Assembly: GCA_003313425.1 (NCBI GenBank)
Contig: NHZP01000005.1
Span: forward strand, 1,922,001-1,986,000
Reading direction: 5' to 3'
From: Pseudopyrenochaeta lycopersici
Taxonomy: Eukaryota > Ascomycota > Dothideomycetes > Pleosporales > Pseudopyrenochaetaceae
Length of the DNA: 64,000 nt
This document shows positions 29,913 through 41,390 of this stretch, piece after piece. How positions within the stretch are numbered: the stretch's first letter is position 1; each line of letters starts with the position of its first letter. A program made the position numbers and the translations under genes. The notes under the pieces are model-generated. The model was given only the letters and a program-made list of their open reading frames with translations. It was not told where the DNA came from and did no database searches.

Positions 29913-31595
29913 ATGGCGACACCGTGGCCTCAGCAGCCCGCATGGCCAACACCATTCCGCGAGCACGCTACCCGCCTCAGCACCTACCTTCAGGACGCGC
30001 TGACCTGTATCGACCGCACGCAAAGCCAACCCGTGCCGGCAGACCTCGTCAAAGTCATTATCCATGGCACGCTGACATTCATATTGAAAGTGCAACACGC
30101 CCCTGACCTCAACACGGTGTGCGACGCGCTTAGCATCCTGCAAACTGAAGCAAAGGCGACCTCGGACAACACTGCGCGAATGCTCGATGCTGTCAAGCAC
30201 GAGCTCAAGACCGAAATGAAGAACACCACCGACACCGTCCACGCCATCGCGGCAAACGTACAACTGAACATGAAAGCTGGAGAGGATGCAAAGACAGCCG
30301 CCAAGGAGGCGGTAGAGGTAGGTAAGGCCAATCTAGAGATGGCAAGACGAATCAAAAACGCAGGACCGCAGACAGGTGGCGCGCTCAGCTATGCTGCGAT
30401 GGCAGCGAGGGGTGCAACACTAGCAGGTACACCGAATACACAAGTTCCTAGAATGCCTTCCATGCAGACGCAGCGTGAAGTAGTAGTGACCATCAGAGAC
30501 CCTAACACAGTGCAAAGCCTGCGGGCAATGAACCCACGCAACCTCAACGCGCATGTTGAGCGCGCCATCGCGCAGAGCGGAAACGAGAACATAGCCAGCA
30601 TCAAGGTGCTCTCTTCGAACCAACTGAAAAGCGGTGACCTTAGCATCAAGACAGCTACCAGCATTGAGATAGAAGCACTAAAGCAATTCGCAGACGACTG
30701 GGTCCACCGCATCGGCAACAGAGCCACCATTCGGATCACAACCTACGGTATCATTGCCCACGGTATGCGCACAAGCACAATAGACATAGACCGGTTCGAG
30801 GAAACAAGAGACCAGCTGCTACTAAACAACAAACCGTTCATCCCGCAGGCAGAGATCAAGTACATAGGATGGCTTACGCGAAACGCGCCTACCAAGGCCA
30901 CGACTAGCATCGTTATCGAGTTCAGCAAACCAGAGGACGCCAACAAGATAATTGACGAGGGTCTGATCTGGCAGGGCGAGGTCTTTCAGTGTGAGCGATA
31001 CGAGCGGCAGTGCCGAGTGAAGCAGTGCTTCAAGTGCCAACACTATGGTCACATAGGAACCCAGTGCAAGGCAACAATCGCATGTGGCTACTGCGCGCAA
31101 GAGCACGAGAGCCGCGACTGCCCGTCAAAACTAGATCGAGCCGTACCCAGGAAGTGCGCCATCTGCCGAGGCGAGCACGAAGCGTGGAGCTACCAGTGCC
31201 CCACCAGGAAAGAGGAGAGACTAAAAGCGAGGGCGGCATATGATGTGCGGCCATACTACCATCCAGTAACGGAGAAAGGAAGGACGATCCCACCAGAGGA
31301 ACCGGTCACCAGCATCCGAAGGAATAGACTCACGCAAGCCGCTGCATCGACGCAGCCAGCACCGATTACCAGGAACCGATCGCAGACTGAACGAGGACGG
31401 AAGAGGACAAATGCCGGAACCACCGAAGACCCAGCAGAGCAACAAACCCAGTCGACGCAACCAAGCGGCAGCCAAAGACCACAGAGGCACATCATACCTA
31501 CCCGGAGAGCCATGGAAGCCACCGGTAACAACACCCAACAGCCACAAGGCGGCAATAGCCAGCACATGGAAATCGATTCCGAGGACGCAGCATGA
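29913..31595 (+). CDS. LINE1 ORF1, gag-like RNA-binding protein
   Basis: 560 residues. The N-terminal half is helical and Lys/Glu/Ala-rich (likely coiled coil, about 60-150). The middle holds an RNA-binding-like region. Zinc knuckles lie near 372-430 (CFKCQHYGHIGTQC, then CGYC...H...C and CAIC...H...C). The tail is basic and polar with Gln-rich runs. ORF1 proteins coat LINE RNA in a ribonucleoprotein. The stop overlaps the ORF2 start as ATGA (31592-31595), implying coupled re-initiation. Confidence 0.88.
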   Translation: MATPWPQQPAWPTPFREHATRLSTYLQDALTCIDRTQSQPVPADLVKVIIHGTLTFILKVQHAPDLNTVCDALSILQTEAKATSDNTARMLDAVKHELKTEMKNTTDTVHAIAANVQLNMKAGEDAKTAAKEAVEVGKANLEMARRIKNAGPQTGGALSYAAMAARGATLAGTPNTQVPRMPSMQTQREVVVTIRDPNTVQSLRAMNPRNLNAHVERAIAQSGNENIASIKVLSSNQLKSGDLSIKTATSIEIEALKQFADDWVHRIGNRATIRITTYGIIAHGMRTSTIDIDRFEETRDQLLLNNKPFIPQAEIKYIGWLTRNAPTKATTSIVIEFSKPEDANKIIDEGLIWQGEVFQCERYERQCRVKQCFKCQHYGHIGTQCKATIACGYCAQEHESRDCPSKLDRAVPRKCAICRGEHEAWSYQCPTRKEERLKARAAYDVRPYYHPVTEKGRTIPPEEPVTSIRRNRLTQAAASTQPAPITRNRSQTERGRKRTNAGTTEDPAEQQTQSTQPSGSQRPQRHIIPTRRAMEATGNNTQQPQGGNSQHMEIDSEDAA

Positions 31596-34500
31596 ATAAA
31601 CACAACAGACTGAACATACTACAGTACAACGTACGCAAATCGAGGGATATGGTTATGGCATCGCTACTACGCGACCCACAGATCCACGAATTCGACATCA
31701 TCGCCATCCAAGAGCCGTGGACAAATCCGTACACAGCGACAACACACCACCCAGCCAAGGATAGATTCCACCTTTGCTACCCAACAGGAGATGCGGAAGG
31801 TGCAGCCAGGGTCTGTTTCTTTATCAACAAGAGGCTGGATCAGACAAAGTGGCGCTTCGAGGAGCAAACAAGAGATATCTGCTCCATAGTGATAGAACCC
31901 AATAATGAAGGACAAGAAGAACGACGACTCGTGGTCCACAACGTCTACAACCTGCCCAGAACCAGGAGAAACAGAAGAAGCACGATACCTAAAGCACGCG
32001 AGGCACTGGATAGACACCAGACAGCCGAACAGATACTGCTGGGCGACTTCAACCTGCACCATCCTTTGTGGGAAGGGCTGAACAAAGGAGAGACTGACCC
32101 AGAGGCAGAAGACCTGATAGATATCATAGGAGATTTTGCACTACATAGCACTCTCCCGCCGGGCACGGTCACGTTCGAAGAACGCCGGACACGGTCCGCA
32201 ATCGACCTCTGCTACGTCACGACAGGGCTCATCGACAGAGTCATCAAAAGCGAGGTAGACAGAAACCTGGACCACGACTCAGACCATCTACCCATCAGCA
32301 CAGCGCTCGATTTAAGAATACAACAGCTCGAGAAGAAGTCACGGAAAGCATGGAAGCGGCTAGACGAGAATGCGTACATGAAAGCGCTGAGGCAGTCCCT
32401 TCCTGCACTCCGAAGACCTCTCACGAAGACAGCCCTCGACACATACACTGGTGGAGTAGCCGCCGCCATCCAAGACGCAATCAGCAAGGCAGTGCCGGAA
32501 ACATACCCCTCCTGTTACTCACGAGAGGGATGGACAGAGGAATGCGCAGCGGTGCTCGCGGAGACAAAACGGCTGAAGAGAGCACACAGCCGACTCCATA
32601 CAGAAGAGACATGGGAAGCATACCGCACCTCGAGGAATCACAAAGCAAGGACAGTTCGCAAAGCACTGCGCAATACGCACCGAGAGCGTATAGAGAGGGC
32701 TGCAGAGTCACCGGAATCGTTTTGGAAGCTGGCAAAGTGGGCGAGAACAAGACACAATCAGTCGGCCAGGACGACACCGGCCATACGTCACCCAGATACA
32801 CAGCAGGAGCTGACCGAGCCTGCAGACAAGGCAGAACTGTTCCGGGACGTTTTCTTTCCGACGCCGCCCGAAGCAGATCTGGAAGACATACGGAATGCTG
32901 AATACAGCAGCCAGATCGAAATGCCCCCAATCGAGGAGAAAGAGGTCCGGACTGCCATCCGAGCGGCATCGCCGCTCAAGGCCCCAGGTCCGGATGGCAT
33001 CACGAACAAGGCGCTGCAGACCGGCGTCGACCTGATCGCAGCTCACCTCACGAGGATCTTCAACCAGAGTCTGAAGCTAGGATACTGCCCAAGCGCCTTT
33101 CGGGAATCCATCACAGCAGTCCTTCGCAAACCAGATAAAGCCAACTACGCGATCCCCAAGGCATACCGTCCGATAGCACTGCTCAACACCATTGGCAAGA
33201 TCATGGATGCTGTAATCGCCCGAAGGCTCAGCTACCTAGTAGAAACGCACCACGTGCTTCCACCACAACACATGGGCGGAAGGAAGCACCGATCCACCGA
33301 ACACGCACTGCACGCCGTCACTGCGAGGATCTACGATAGATGGAACCAGGGAACTGCTGGCCAGGTGGCCAGCCTCCTGCTACTGGACGTGTCTGGCGCT
33401 TTCGACAACGTATCCCACAAACGCCTCTTGCACAACCTGCGAAAGCGAAAGGTCGATGAGAAAATAGTCCGATGGATAGCGAGCTTCTTAAGCGATAGAC
33501 ATACGCACATAATGGTCGATGGGTTCAAGTCTGAACCATATGCAATTAATACCGGCATTCCTCAAGGCTCGCCGCTCTCTCCCATGCTTTACCTCTTTTA
33601 CAATGCGGACCTGATCGAGCTGTGCAGCGAAGCAACAGACGCGATGTCGACAGGATATATCGATGATGTCGCCATCCTCGCGTGGGCCAACACCACGGAA
33701 CGGACGTGCCAGGCACTGAGCACGATACTGGAGAAAGCACAGCGATGGGCCTGCACACATGCATCGGTCTTCGCGCCAGACAAGTTTCAGCTGACACACT
33801 TCACAAGGACGCTCAAGAGCATTGATACAGACGCTTCCATCCGAACCGAATGGGGCGAGATCAAACCGTCAAAAACATGCAAGTACCTCGGGGTAACCAT
33901 GGACGCCAGGCTGAATTGGAGGGACCACGTGGAGACCATCAAGCAGAAAGTGACACGCACAGTACACACACTGAGCAGCTTGGGAAATTCCACCTGGGGC
34001 GTCCGACTACAGGACATGCGCAAATTGTACGAGGCTATCGCGATCCCGCAGATGATGTACGCTTGCTCGATCTGGTCCAACGCAAATCTGCACGACAGGA
34101 CCCGCACGTATACACACAAGACAATAGACGCTTTGCGCAGCATCCAAGCAAGAGCAGCCAGAAGCATGAGCGGAGCATACAAAGCCACATCGACGGCAGC
34201 TCTGAACGTCGAGGCCTTCCTACTCCCCGTTGAACAGCAGGTCTGGAGACACAACGCAGACACCATCACTCGACTGTCCTCTAGCCGGGAGATTGCGAAG
34301 ACCGCGGGTTTCGAACTAAGCGAGTATGGACCCGTAGTTGCAAAGAACAACCGCAGGCCGCGCATGAGCCCCTGGCAGAGAGTCTGCGAGGAACTGAGAA
34401 GCAAGCAAGTACGCGATCTCGACAAACAAGAGCCTATTCCACCATTCATCACGCCGCCATGGCGACGAGGGCCGCAGACATATATCGATGGCGACGCCGA

Positions 34501-35491
34501 CAAGGCCCGTGATCGTCACAACCGAGAATGCGCAACGGGCAAGAGCCTCAGCATCTACACAGACGGTAGCGGCATCGACGGCGAGATCGGCTCGGCAGCG
34601 GTGTGCCCACTCACGCAACAAACACGATCTGTGCATATGGGCTCGGACACAGTGTCAACAGTGTATGCAGCAGAGCTGCAGGGCATCAGTTTAGCACTGC
34701 AAATCGCGAAGGGGTATGTAGACGAAACCGGCGCACGCAAAGACATAGCCATATACACGGATAACCAGGCTGCCATATGGTCTATCACCAAGGCGGAGGG
34801 ACGATCAGGCGCATACATCCTGGCAGACATCGCACAACAAGTCCAGGAACTCCAGGACAAGGGAAGATCTGTGACGGTTAGATGGGTGCCAGCCCACGTA
34901 GGCATCCCAGGAAATGAAGCCGCCGACCAGGCCGCCAAGGAGGCCACCGGTTGGAGGGAGAATGGACGCAGAGCGCAACCAGCAGATCCGCCTCCCCAGC
35001 TGTACCCACTCAGGACAACGCTCAGAAGATGGTGCAAGACTCAAGCGGAGCGACAATGGATAAGGGCATGGAGGGAAGACAAGAAGGGCCGCGCGACGTA
35101 CAGACACACGCCGACGCCTACTAAGAAAGTACTGCAGCTCCACGAGAGGCTCAGCAAGAAGGAAAGCGCGTTGCTGGTGCAGCTGCGAACCGAGATGATC
35201 GGTCTCAACGACTTCCTCTTCAAACGACAGGTTCCGGACATCACTAGCCCCGGCTGCAGCTGTGGAGAGAGACGACAGACCGTCGCCCACGTCCTGCTCC
35301 GCTGCAGCAAGTATAAGGACCTCCGGAACCGCATCTTCGCCAACCTTTCCGGACGCCACAGCCTTAGGACGATCCTGAGCAAGCCACAGCTAGCCACTAA
35401 AGCCATCGAGTATATGGAACAAACGCAGATCCTTGGGCAAAGGGGGATCAGAGATATGCAGACGACGTCGAGCACTGGGGGGAGACTGTAG
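31592..35491 (+). CDS. LINE1 ORF2: AP endonuclease, reverse transcriptase, RNase H
   Basis: 1299 residues, no lesion. Apurinic-type endonuclease (about 1-235; LQYNVRKSR, IQEPW, GDFNLHHP, SDHLPI) nicks the target. RT (about 440-740; APGPDGI, YRPIALLNTIGK, GIPQGSPLSP near 654, catalytic YIDD near 689) copies the RNA by target-primed reverse transcription. RNase H (about 985-1125; IYTDGSG, AELQGI, YTDNQAA, WVPAHVGIPGNEAAD) follows. A C-terminal CxC-H-C motif (about 1221-1240) may bind nucleic acid. Domain order fits fungal Tad1 and related elements. Confidence 0.93.
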   Translation: MNKHNRLNILQYNVRKSRDMVMASLLRDPQIHEFDIIAIQEPWTNPYTATTHHPAKDRFHLCYPTGDAEGAARVCFFINKRLDQTKWRFEEQTRDICSIVIEPNNEGQEERRLVVHNVYNLPRTRRNRRSTIPKAREALDRHQTAEQILLGDFNLHHPLWEGLNKGETDPEAEDLIDIIGDFALHSTLPPGTVTFEERRTRSAIDLCYVTTGLIDRVIKSEVDRNLDHDSDHLPISTALDLRIQQLEKKSRKAWKRLDENAYMKALRQSLPALRRPLTKTALDTYTGGVAAAIQDAISKAVPETYPSCYSREGWTEECAAVLAETKRLKRAHSRLHTEETWEAYRTSRNHKARTVRKALRNTHRERIERAAESPESFWKLAKWARTRHNQSARTTPAIRHPDTQQELTEPADKAELFRDVFFPTPPEADLEDIRNAEYSSQIEMPPIEEKEVRTAIRAASPLKAPGPDGITNKALQTGVDLIAAHLTRIFNQSLKLGYCPSAFRESITAVLRKPDKANYAIPKAYRPIALLNTIGKIMDAVIARRLSYLVETHHVLPPQHMGGRKHRSTEHALHAVTARIYDRWNQGTAGQVASLLLLDVSGAFDNVSHKRLLHNLRKRKVDEKIVRWIASFLSDRHTHIMVDGFKSEPYAINTGIPQGSPLSPMLYLFYNADLIELCSEATDAMSTGYIDDVAILAWANTTERTCQALSTILEKAQRWACTHASVFAPDKFQLTHFTRTLKSIDTDASIRTEWGEIKPSKTCKYLGVTMDARLNWRDHVETIKQKVTRTVHTLSSLGNSTWGVRLQDMRKLYEAIAIPQMMYACSIWSNANLHDRTRTYTHKTIDALRSIQARAARSMSGAYKATSTAALNVEAFLLPVEQQVWRHNADTITRLSSSREIAKTAGFELSEYGPVVAKNNRRPRMSPWQRVCEELRSKQVRDLDKQEPIPPFITPPWRRGPQTYIDGDADKARDRHNRECATGKSLSIYTDGSGIDGEIGSAAVCPLTQQTRSVHMGSDTVSTVYAAELQGISLALQIAKGYVDETGARKDIAIYTDNQAAIWSITKAEGRSGAYILADIAQQVQELQDKGRSVTVRWVPAHVGIPGNEAADQAAKEATGWRENGRRAQPADPPPQLYPLRTTLRRWCKTQAERQWIRAWREDKKGRATYRHTPTPTKKVLQLHERLSKKESALLVQLRTEMIGLNDFLFKRQVPDITSPGCSCGERRQTVAHVLLRCSKYKDLRNRIFANLSGRHSLRTILSKPQLATKAIEYMEQTQILGQRGIRDMQTTSSTGGRL

Positions 35492-35784
35492 GTACAGTGG
35501 ACGCGACAGACGAGGCAAGGAACCTCTACGAGCCTAGAAATACGGTATTCAGTTAGTAGAACCGCTATCAAGATGAGGTGGGGACCAAATTGTAGATAGT
35601 GGTTGAGTGAAAACGACAGGTGTCGGGGACAGCTGGTCCTCATAGATAGGATAAAGTGGGGCGGCGCGGACGTTGATCCGCGCCGCGTCGGCTGTCTGCC
35701 ACGCCTGCCACACCGGGCATAGCTGCGCAGCACGCGGCTGAAACCGAGTAGGAATAAATCCAATCCAATCCAATCCTAGAGGCC

Positions 35785-37835
35785 TGCCGTTTACCCTCAA
35801 CCATTATCTACATATGCTTTGCCGGCCATCTAGATACTGGTTCTACTAACTGGATGCTGTGCTTCTAGGTTCTTAGAGGCACTTGCCTCGTGTTTTGCGA
35901 CCGCGATACCTTCAGTCTCCCCCCAGCACTCGGCTGTCGTCTACGCGTCTCTGATCCCCACTTGCCCAAGGATCTGCGTCTGCTCTACAAATTCGATGGC
36001 TTTGGTGGCTAACTGTGGCTTGCTCAGGATGGCTCGGAGGTTGTGTCGTCCAGAGAGGTTGCCGAATACCTGGTTCCGGAGGTCCTTGTGCGTCCTGCAG
36101 CGGAGGAGGATGTGAGCGACGGTCTGCCGCCTCTCTCCGCACTGGCATCGCGGGCTGGTGACCCCTGGCACTCTCCGGCTGAAGAGGAAGTCATTGAGCC
36201 CAATTTTCTCCGTCCGCAGCTGCACCAGCAGGGCGCTCTCTCGCTTGCTAAGGCCCTCATGGAGCTGGAGCACCTTCTTGGTAGGCCGTGGTGTGTGTCT
36301 ATAGGTCGCTCTGCCCTTGGTCTCTGCTCTCCACTTGGCTGTCCACGCTCGCTCCGTCTGTGTCTTGCACCACTTCCTAAGTGTGGACTTGAGTGGGTAT
36401 AACTTTGGAGGTGCTTCTGCTGGTGGACGTCTACGGCCGTTTTCTCTCCACCCTGTGGCCTCCTTAGCGGCCTTGTCTGCGGCTTCGTTTCCCGGGATTC
36501 CGACGTGGGCCGGTATCCACCGGACTGTCACTGGCCGTCCCCTGTCATGGAGCTCCTGGACTTGTCTCGCGATCTCCTCAAGGATGTAGGCTCCGGACCT
36601 TCCTTCCGCTTTAGCTATGGACCAAATAGCCGCCTGGTTGTCTGTGTAGATGGCGATGTCTCGGCGCCCGCCGCCTTGATCGACGTACTCTTGTGCTATC
36701 TGCAGCGCTAGGCTTATCCCTTGCAGCTCGGCCGCATATACTGTTGAGATGGTATTTGGTCCCATGTGCGCAGCGCGGGTCTGTTGAGTGAGTGGGCATA
36801 CCGCTGCGGCGCCTGTCTCGTCGTCTATGCCGCTACCGTCCGTGTAGATGCTGAGGCACCGGCCCGTGTCGTTCGTCCTGTCGTGTCGCTGTCTTGCTTT
36901 CTCGGCATTGTGTTCTATGTGCGTCGCTGGGCCTTGTCTCCATGGCGGGGTCATGAAGGGTGGGATCGGCTCCTGGGTGTCGAAGCCCTGGCTTCGTCGG
37001 CTCTTCATGTCATCGTAGATCTTCTGCCAGGAGTTGGGGTGTCCCCTGCGTTTTCTGGTTGTGTTGGTAGGTTGCGTTGTGCCTGTCTTGAGGCCCGCCA
37101 TGTCCGCCATGTCCTTGTTCGAGAGAAGCCGTGTGATAACGTCTGCGTTGTGTTTCCATATCTGTTGCTCCATTGGCAGGAGGTGTGCTTCGATGTTTAG
37201 CGCGGCGCTCGATGTGGCTCTGTACGCCCCACAGATGACTCTTGCTGCTCTCGCTTGAATACTCTGTAGGATTTCGAGTGTCTTTTTCGTGTATGTCTTT
37301 CCTCTCGTGCTCGCGTTAAACCAGACTGAGCACGCAAACATCATCTGAGGGAGCGCAGTGCCTTCGTATATCCTACGCATGTCGATCAGTCCCACACCCC
37401 AGGTAGACCCCCCGAGGCAGCTTAGTGCGTTCACTGTCTTTGTCGCCCTTTGTCTGATCTCTTCTATATGTTCCTTCCATCGGAGTTTGGTATCCAACGT
37501 TAGTCCCAAGTACTTGCATGTTGCCTTAGGCTTCACCTCGCCCCATTCGGTCTGGATTCCTCTGCTGGTATTGATCCGCGTCAGTGATCTTGTGAAGTGA
37601 GTCAACTGGAACTTGTCGGGGGCGAAAACTGAAGCGTGGGTACTAGCCCAGCGTTGTGCTTTCTCCAGGGCTCTGCTCAGTGTGTCACATGTCGCTTCCG
37701 TCGTTTTACCCCACGCTAGGATACCCACGTCGTCTATGTAGCCTGTCGACATAGTGTCCGGTTCTCGGGTGCACTCATCTATAAGATCGGCATTATAGAA
37801 GAGGTAAAGGATAGGTGACAACGGCGAGCCTTGAG
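35785..37835 (-). mobile_element. LINE2, RT-RNase H half, interrupted on both sides
   Basis: Same family as LINE1 in opposite orientation. Its 3' region is split by LINE1 (rest at 29615-29784). Its 5' side stops abruptly within the RT motif QGSPLSP at 37835, one base from a Copia LTR end (37837), so the upstream half is missing. Confidence 0.88.
35941..37835 (-). pseudogene. LINE2 ORF2 C-terminal part (RT end, RNase H)
   Basis: About 630 residues beginning inside RT at QGSPLSPILYLFYNAD. Includes catalytic YIDD, RNase H (IYTDGSG, YTDNQAA, WIPAHVGIPGNEAAD) and the terminal CQCGERRQ...H...C motif. The frame is open to its stop, so the break is 5' truncation, not point decay. Residues upstream of QGSPL in the open frame come from the LTR. 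Confidence 0.85.
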
Positions 37836-37836
37836 T

Positions 37837-38053
37837 TGTTTCTGAACAGCATGTGACGAGATGGCGTATATGTCTATAGGCAAATACAGTTGAAATGTGT
37901 TTCTTCAAGCGTATATATTACTATATGACCTTGTAGGTACTTATATACTTGTAGGCTTGGTCTGCCTGAATAGGCAGACCCGCCACAAGCTCCATTGTGG
38001 CTTGCTTGCCTATAAGGCATCCACGTCACCTTGTCACATGCTGTTTCAAAACA
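37837..38053 (-). repeat. Copia3 LTR (217 bp)
   Basis: On the minus strand it starts TGTTTTGAAACAGC and ends GCTGTTCAGAAACA, a TG...CA LTR with inverted ends. It is preceded by a purine tract (AGTGGGAGAG) after the RNase H stop. Confidence 0.8.
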
Positions 38054-38062
38054 ACTCTCCCA

Positions 38063-38259
38063 CTAACTGCGGGTGACGAGGTTAGTACAGCAGCCCTTGT
38101 CCATTCCAAGTCCCTTTACCAGATTTTCAAAAACATCCCTGGGAAGCGGCTTGGTAAGTAGGTCAGCCAGGTTATCCTTGCTGCTGACCCATTGAGTATT
38201 GATTCTCCCACTGAGCGTCATTTCCCGCAAGAAATGGTATTTGAGATCAATATGCTTGG
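38063..38259 (-). pseudogene. Copia3 RNase H C-terminal fragment
   Basis: Minus strand reads KHIDLKYHFLRE, GRINTQW, KDNLADLLTKPLPRD, the end of Copia RNase H. The N-terminal continuation (GIDNNAAIRLTRNPELHDRT) lies at 41296-41365, on the far side of hAT3, and the two join at the hAT3 target site. The remainder of the Copia element is absent. Confidence 0.88.
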
Positions 38260-41200
38260 CAGTGTGTCCAACAACCAAGTTACTTGGCTTGCTTGCTTGC
38301 TTGACATTACTTGATTACGTAACAAGCAAGTAAAGTAAAGGCTCATTCAAGCAAGCACAAGTAAGGGTTTTCACATTACTTGAAGTAACTTCAAGTTGCT
38401 TGACAGAATTGCTGTACTAGGCATGTCGAAGATGAGTTAGGTGACGCTAGCTAAGCGAACCAATTATGATTTCACCGGGTGGCACCCGGCAAAACCGTGA
38501 TTGGCAGGAGTCGCACAAAGAGCCAGATGTGCCGTGAAAAAATGTTGGCGAAACTGCCATGAGGTAACTTTGCTACCTTGTCGATCTTCTTTTCCCCCTG
38601 TCAATCCTTATACAGCAAACCACTCCCAGAACTTATTTCGTTCGTTATTTATGTACGATAGTATTGTCTAAAAATCAATTAATTAATTCACTTCCTAAGA
38701 TAATATTTATGAGTACTTTAAGCTGCCAAACCATGATTTCTATCAAAAAATCCGACACCTCCAGTCTTTATTTACAAGGCTACCAAATTCTAAGCTAATA
38801 TGTCTTCTTACCTGTTCTTTCAGCCTCGTAGAAGGTCTACACGTTCTTCTCTACCTAAAACCCCCTCTAAGCCCCCTAGCTCTACCTCAGAGAGCCACTT
38901 AGGAACCCTAAGTTCGGTTTTAACTCCAACCCATGAGGCCTCTACACTAACCACCCGTAAAAGAGAGCTGCCGACATCTACTTAATGCACTTTCCATATT
39001 AAATGGGACAAAATTCGCTATGAAAGGAAGCCACTGCCATTAATTCGATATCGTTAGCCTCACAAGCGTACCCTCAACTCTAAAGCCCAATCCTCGGCAA
39101 TCTACAAACACGGCGCGCAGCTTACAACAGATGGAGATAACAAGTTCTGGCTCTGCAAGTACTGCCATATTAGTGGCCAGCATAATTCCGCGCTATTTAA
39201 CAGTAGGGCTACTACTAGTATCATTTATCACCTAAAGCATCTACACAAACTCGAAGAATTCGGCTACAAACCAGTAGCGTTAAATCCGTTCGATATGGCT
39301 AAGGGAACAACGAGCTCCATACCATACCTTGGAAGCCGGCGCTTAGTGTTTAATAACTTTTAATTTAAGGGCGAGTTTATTGACTGGGCTGTTGATCTTA
39401 ACCTTACCTTTCAACAAGCGACGCATTAACGCACCCGTAACATCTTTTCTAGCTGCCTAGAGGATATAGATAAGGTTCTGCTAAAGAGCCTGTTAACTCT
39501 TAGCACCTGGATTAAAGAGATGTGGGACGGTGATGCTGGGAGGCGTACTTGGCTGAAAGAAAAGCTCCATCTTACTAAAAGCAAGATCCATCTCTTAACT
39601 GATACCTGGACGTCTGAAGAAGGAACGAACTATGTAGCAGTTTTTGCTCACTTCCTGGACGAGAAGCATAAGTTGCAAACAGCTCTTCTTGACCTCCAGC
39701 CTCTAAAGGGCCCTCACACTGGCGAGAACATTGCGAAGGTGCTGTTAACGGTTATCGAGTCGTATAATATACCTGCTACTGTTAGCTTCTTCATAATAGA
39801 CAACGCTAGTAATAACGACACATGTATTAAAGAGCTAGCAAAGCAGTATCCTACAGTTACGAAGCAGAGCCGCCTTCGATGCGTCGGCCATATACTGAAT
39901 CTTATTGTCAAAGCTCTCCTCTTTAGGCAGGGTGTCAGCAAGCTAGAGAAAGAGCTCTATGGCGCATCCGACGATGAGCGATTTAAGATATGGAGGAAGC
40001 AGAGCTTTATTAGTAAGCTCTACAACTTCTGCGTGTGGATTAACCAGAGTGACCAGCGGCGGGAGCTTCTGAAACGGTATATCCTGCAGGCGTACAATCA
40101 AGGCAGCATCAAACAACTCTACACTAGGTTATTAGTCGACGGCGGCGTCTGCTAGAACTCTGTGTATACCATAATTAAGAGAGCTCTCAAGCTCCGCCAC
40201 GCAATTAATCTATTCTTTCTCCACTATAACCATAGTAGTGAGGGATACGATATCTCACAGGATATAATTACCCCGCGTGATTAGGCTGATTTAGAGCACA
40301 TCTTCTATGTCTTGAAACTATTTAAAGACCTAACTAAACGCATAGAAGGCCGGGCTAATAAAGCTAGCCTTAAAGGAGCACATAGCTCACTCTATAAGAC
40401 ACTAGAGTCTCTTAATATCCTCTTTAAGAAGCTCCAGGAGGCTGGAAAGTTCGCAGACAATCACCCTAAGGAGGTTTCTGAATACTATTCATGCGCCATT
40501 AATACTGCCCGCACCAAGCTTAAAGAATACTACACCCTTACGGATGCTACGCCAGCGTACCGATGCGCCGTTGCCCTGCATCCTGCGAACAAATTTACCT
40601 ATTTCGAGCTCGAATGGAGTCATGAGAAGAAATGGATCGCTGAGGCAAAGCGGGTAGTGCAGGATGTGTACGCACGCTACGAAGAAGCAGCTGCAGAAGT
40701 AGATATAGCTGAATTAACACAAGAGGAGGATAATAAGGTTACTACTGATAGCGATACTGCGCTTGATCTTTTCCAGCAAGCTCGTAAGCGTCGTTAACGG
40801 CTCGCCGCTACTTCAGCGTCTATTACGCGAGGAAGGAAGCGTACAAAACTCACCTCTGAGCTTGATAAGTTTATGGCTAGGGCTAATAAAGCAGATCAGG
40901 ATGTCGAGGATCCTCTGGAGTGGTGGGTTCACCATGCATCTAATTACCCTGTGCTCTCTAAGATAGCGTTTGATTTGTTCAGTTGTCCAGCAATAAGCTC
41001 TAAGTGTGAGCGCGTATTCTCACAAACGAAGAAGGTCATTACAGATAAACGAAATCGCCTTAATTCAGACACTGTGGCAGCGATCGAATGTCAAAAGCAC
41101 CTTCTTCGAACCGGTATGCTTTCATAGGTCTATTATAGATTTAAAATCAGGAAATATCACTAAGTAATGTCAAGCAAGCAAGTAAAGTAAAGGATTCTCG

Positions 41201-41287
41201 TCAAGCAAGCAAGTAAAGTAAATGTTTTCATCAAGCAAGTAAAGTAAAGGGGTAGATTTTTACTTTACTTGCTTGTTGGACACACTG
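38260..41287 (+). mobile_element. hAT transposon (hAT3) with 8-bp TSD
   Basis: TIR CAGTGTGTCCAACAA at both ends. Target duplication ATGCTTGG at 38252-38259 and 41288-41295. Subterminal repeats AAGCAAGTAAAGTAA recur at both ends. Inserted in the Copia3 RNase H gene. Confidence 0.92.
38800..41127 (+). pseudogene. hAT3 transposase, multiple stops
   Basis: Starts MSSYLFFQPRRRSTR. BED-like WLCKYC...H...H motif; DTWTSEEGTNYVAV, IDNASNNDTC and RCVGHILNLIVKALLF blocks; C-terminal EDPLEWW...FSCPAISSKCERVFSQTKK dimerisation domain. In-frame stops include TAA 38983, TAG 39055, TAG 40153 and TAG 40282. At each of these the inverted copy hAT4 keeps CAA, CAG, TGG or TGG. More stops lie at 39361, 39427 and 40795. 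Clearly dead. Confidence 0.88.
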
Positions 41288-41295
41288 ATGCTTGG

Positions 41296-41390
41296 TGCGG
41301 TCATGAAGTTCCGGGTTTCGAGTCAGCCTGATTGCAGCATTGTTGTCGATTCCTAAGTGTTTCTATTGGATCCCTAGACGTATACGAAAG
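41296..41390 (-). pseudogene. Copia3 RNase H, distal piece
   Basis: Reverse strand encodes DNNAAIRLTRNPELHDRTKH, which joins to 38259 at the hAT3 insertion site. Homology fades by about 41390 with an in-frame TAG. Confidence 0.75.

Larger units (their letters stand above)
29785..35769 (+). mobile_element. Full-length LINE (LINE1, Tad1/I-like)
   Basis: Bounded by a 15-bp duplication CCTAGAGGCCTGCCG at 29770-29784 and 35770-35784. It has a 128-bp 5' leader, two overlapping intact ORFs, a 278-bp 3' region and an ATCCA-repeat tail (about 35750-35769). It sits in the 3' UTR of LINE2. Full length, perfect duplication and open frames suggest a young, possibly active copy. Confidence 0.92.

Noticed and set aside
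29841..37908. Many opposite-strand frames over LINE1 and LINE2
   Set aside because: No motifs; they shadow the RT/RNase H coding strands.
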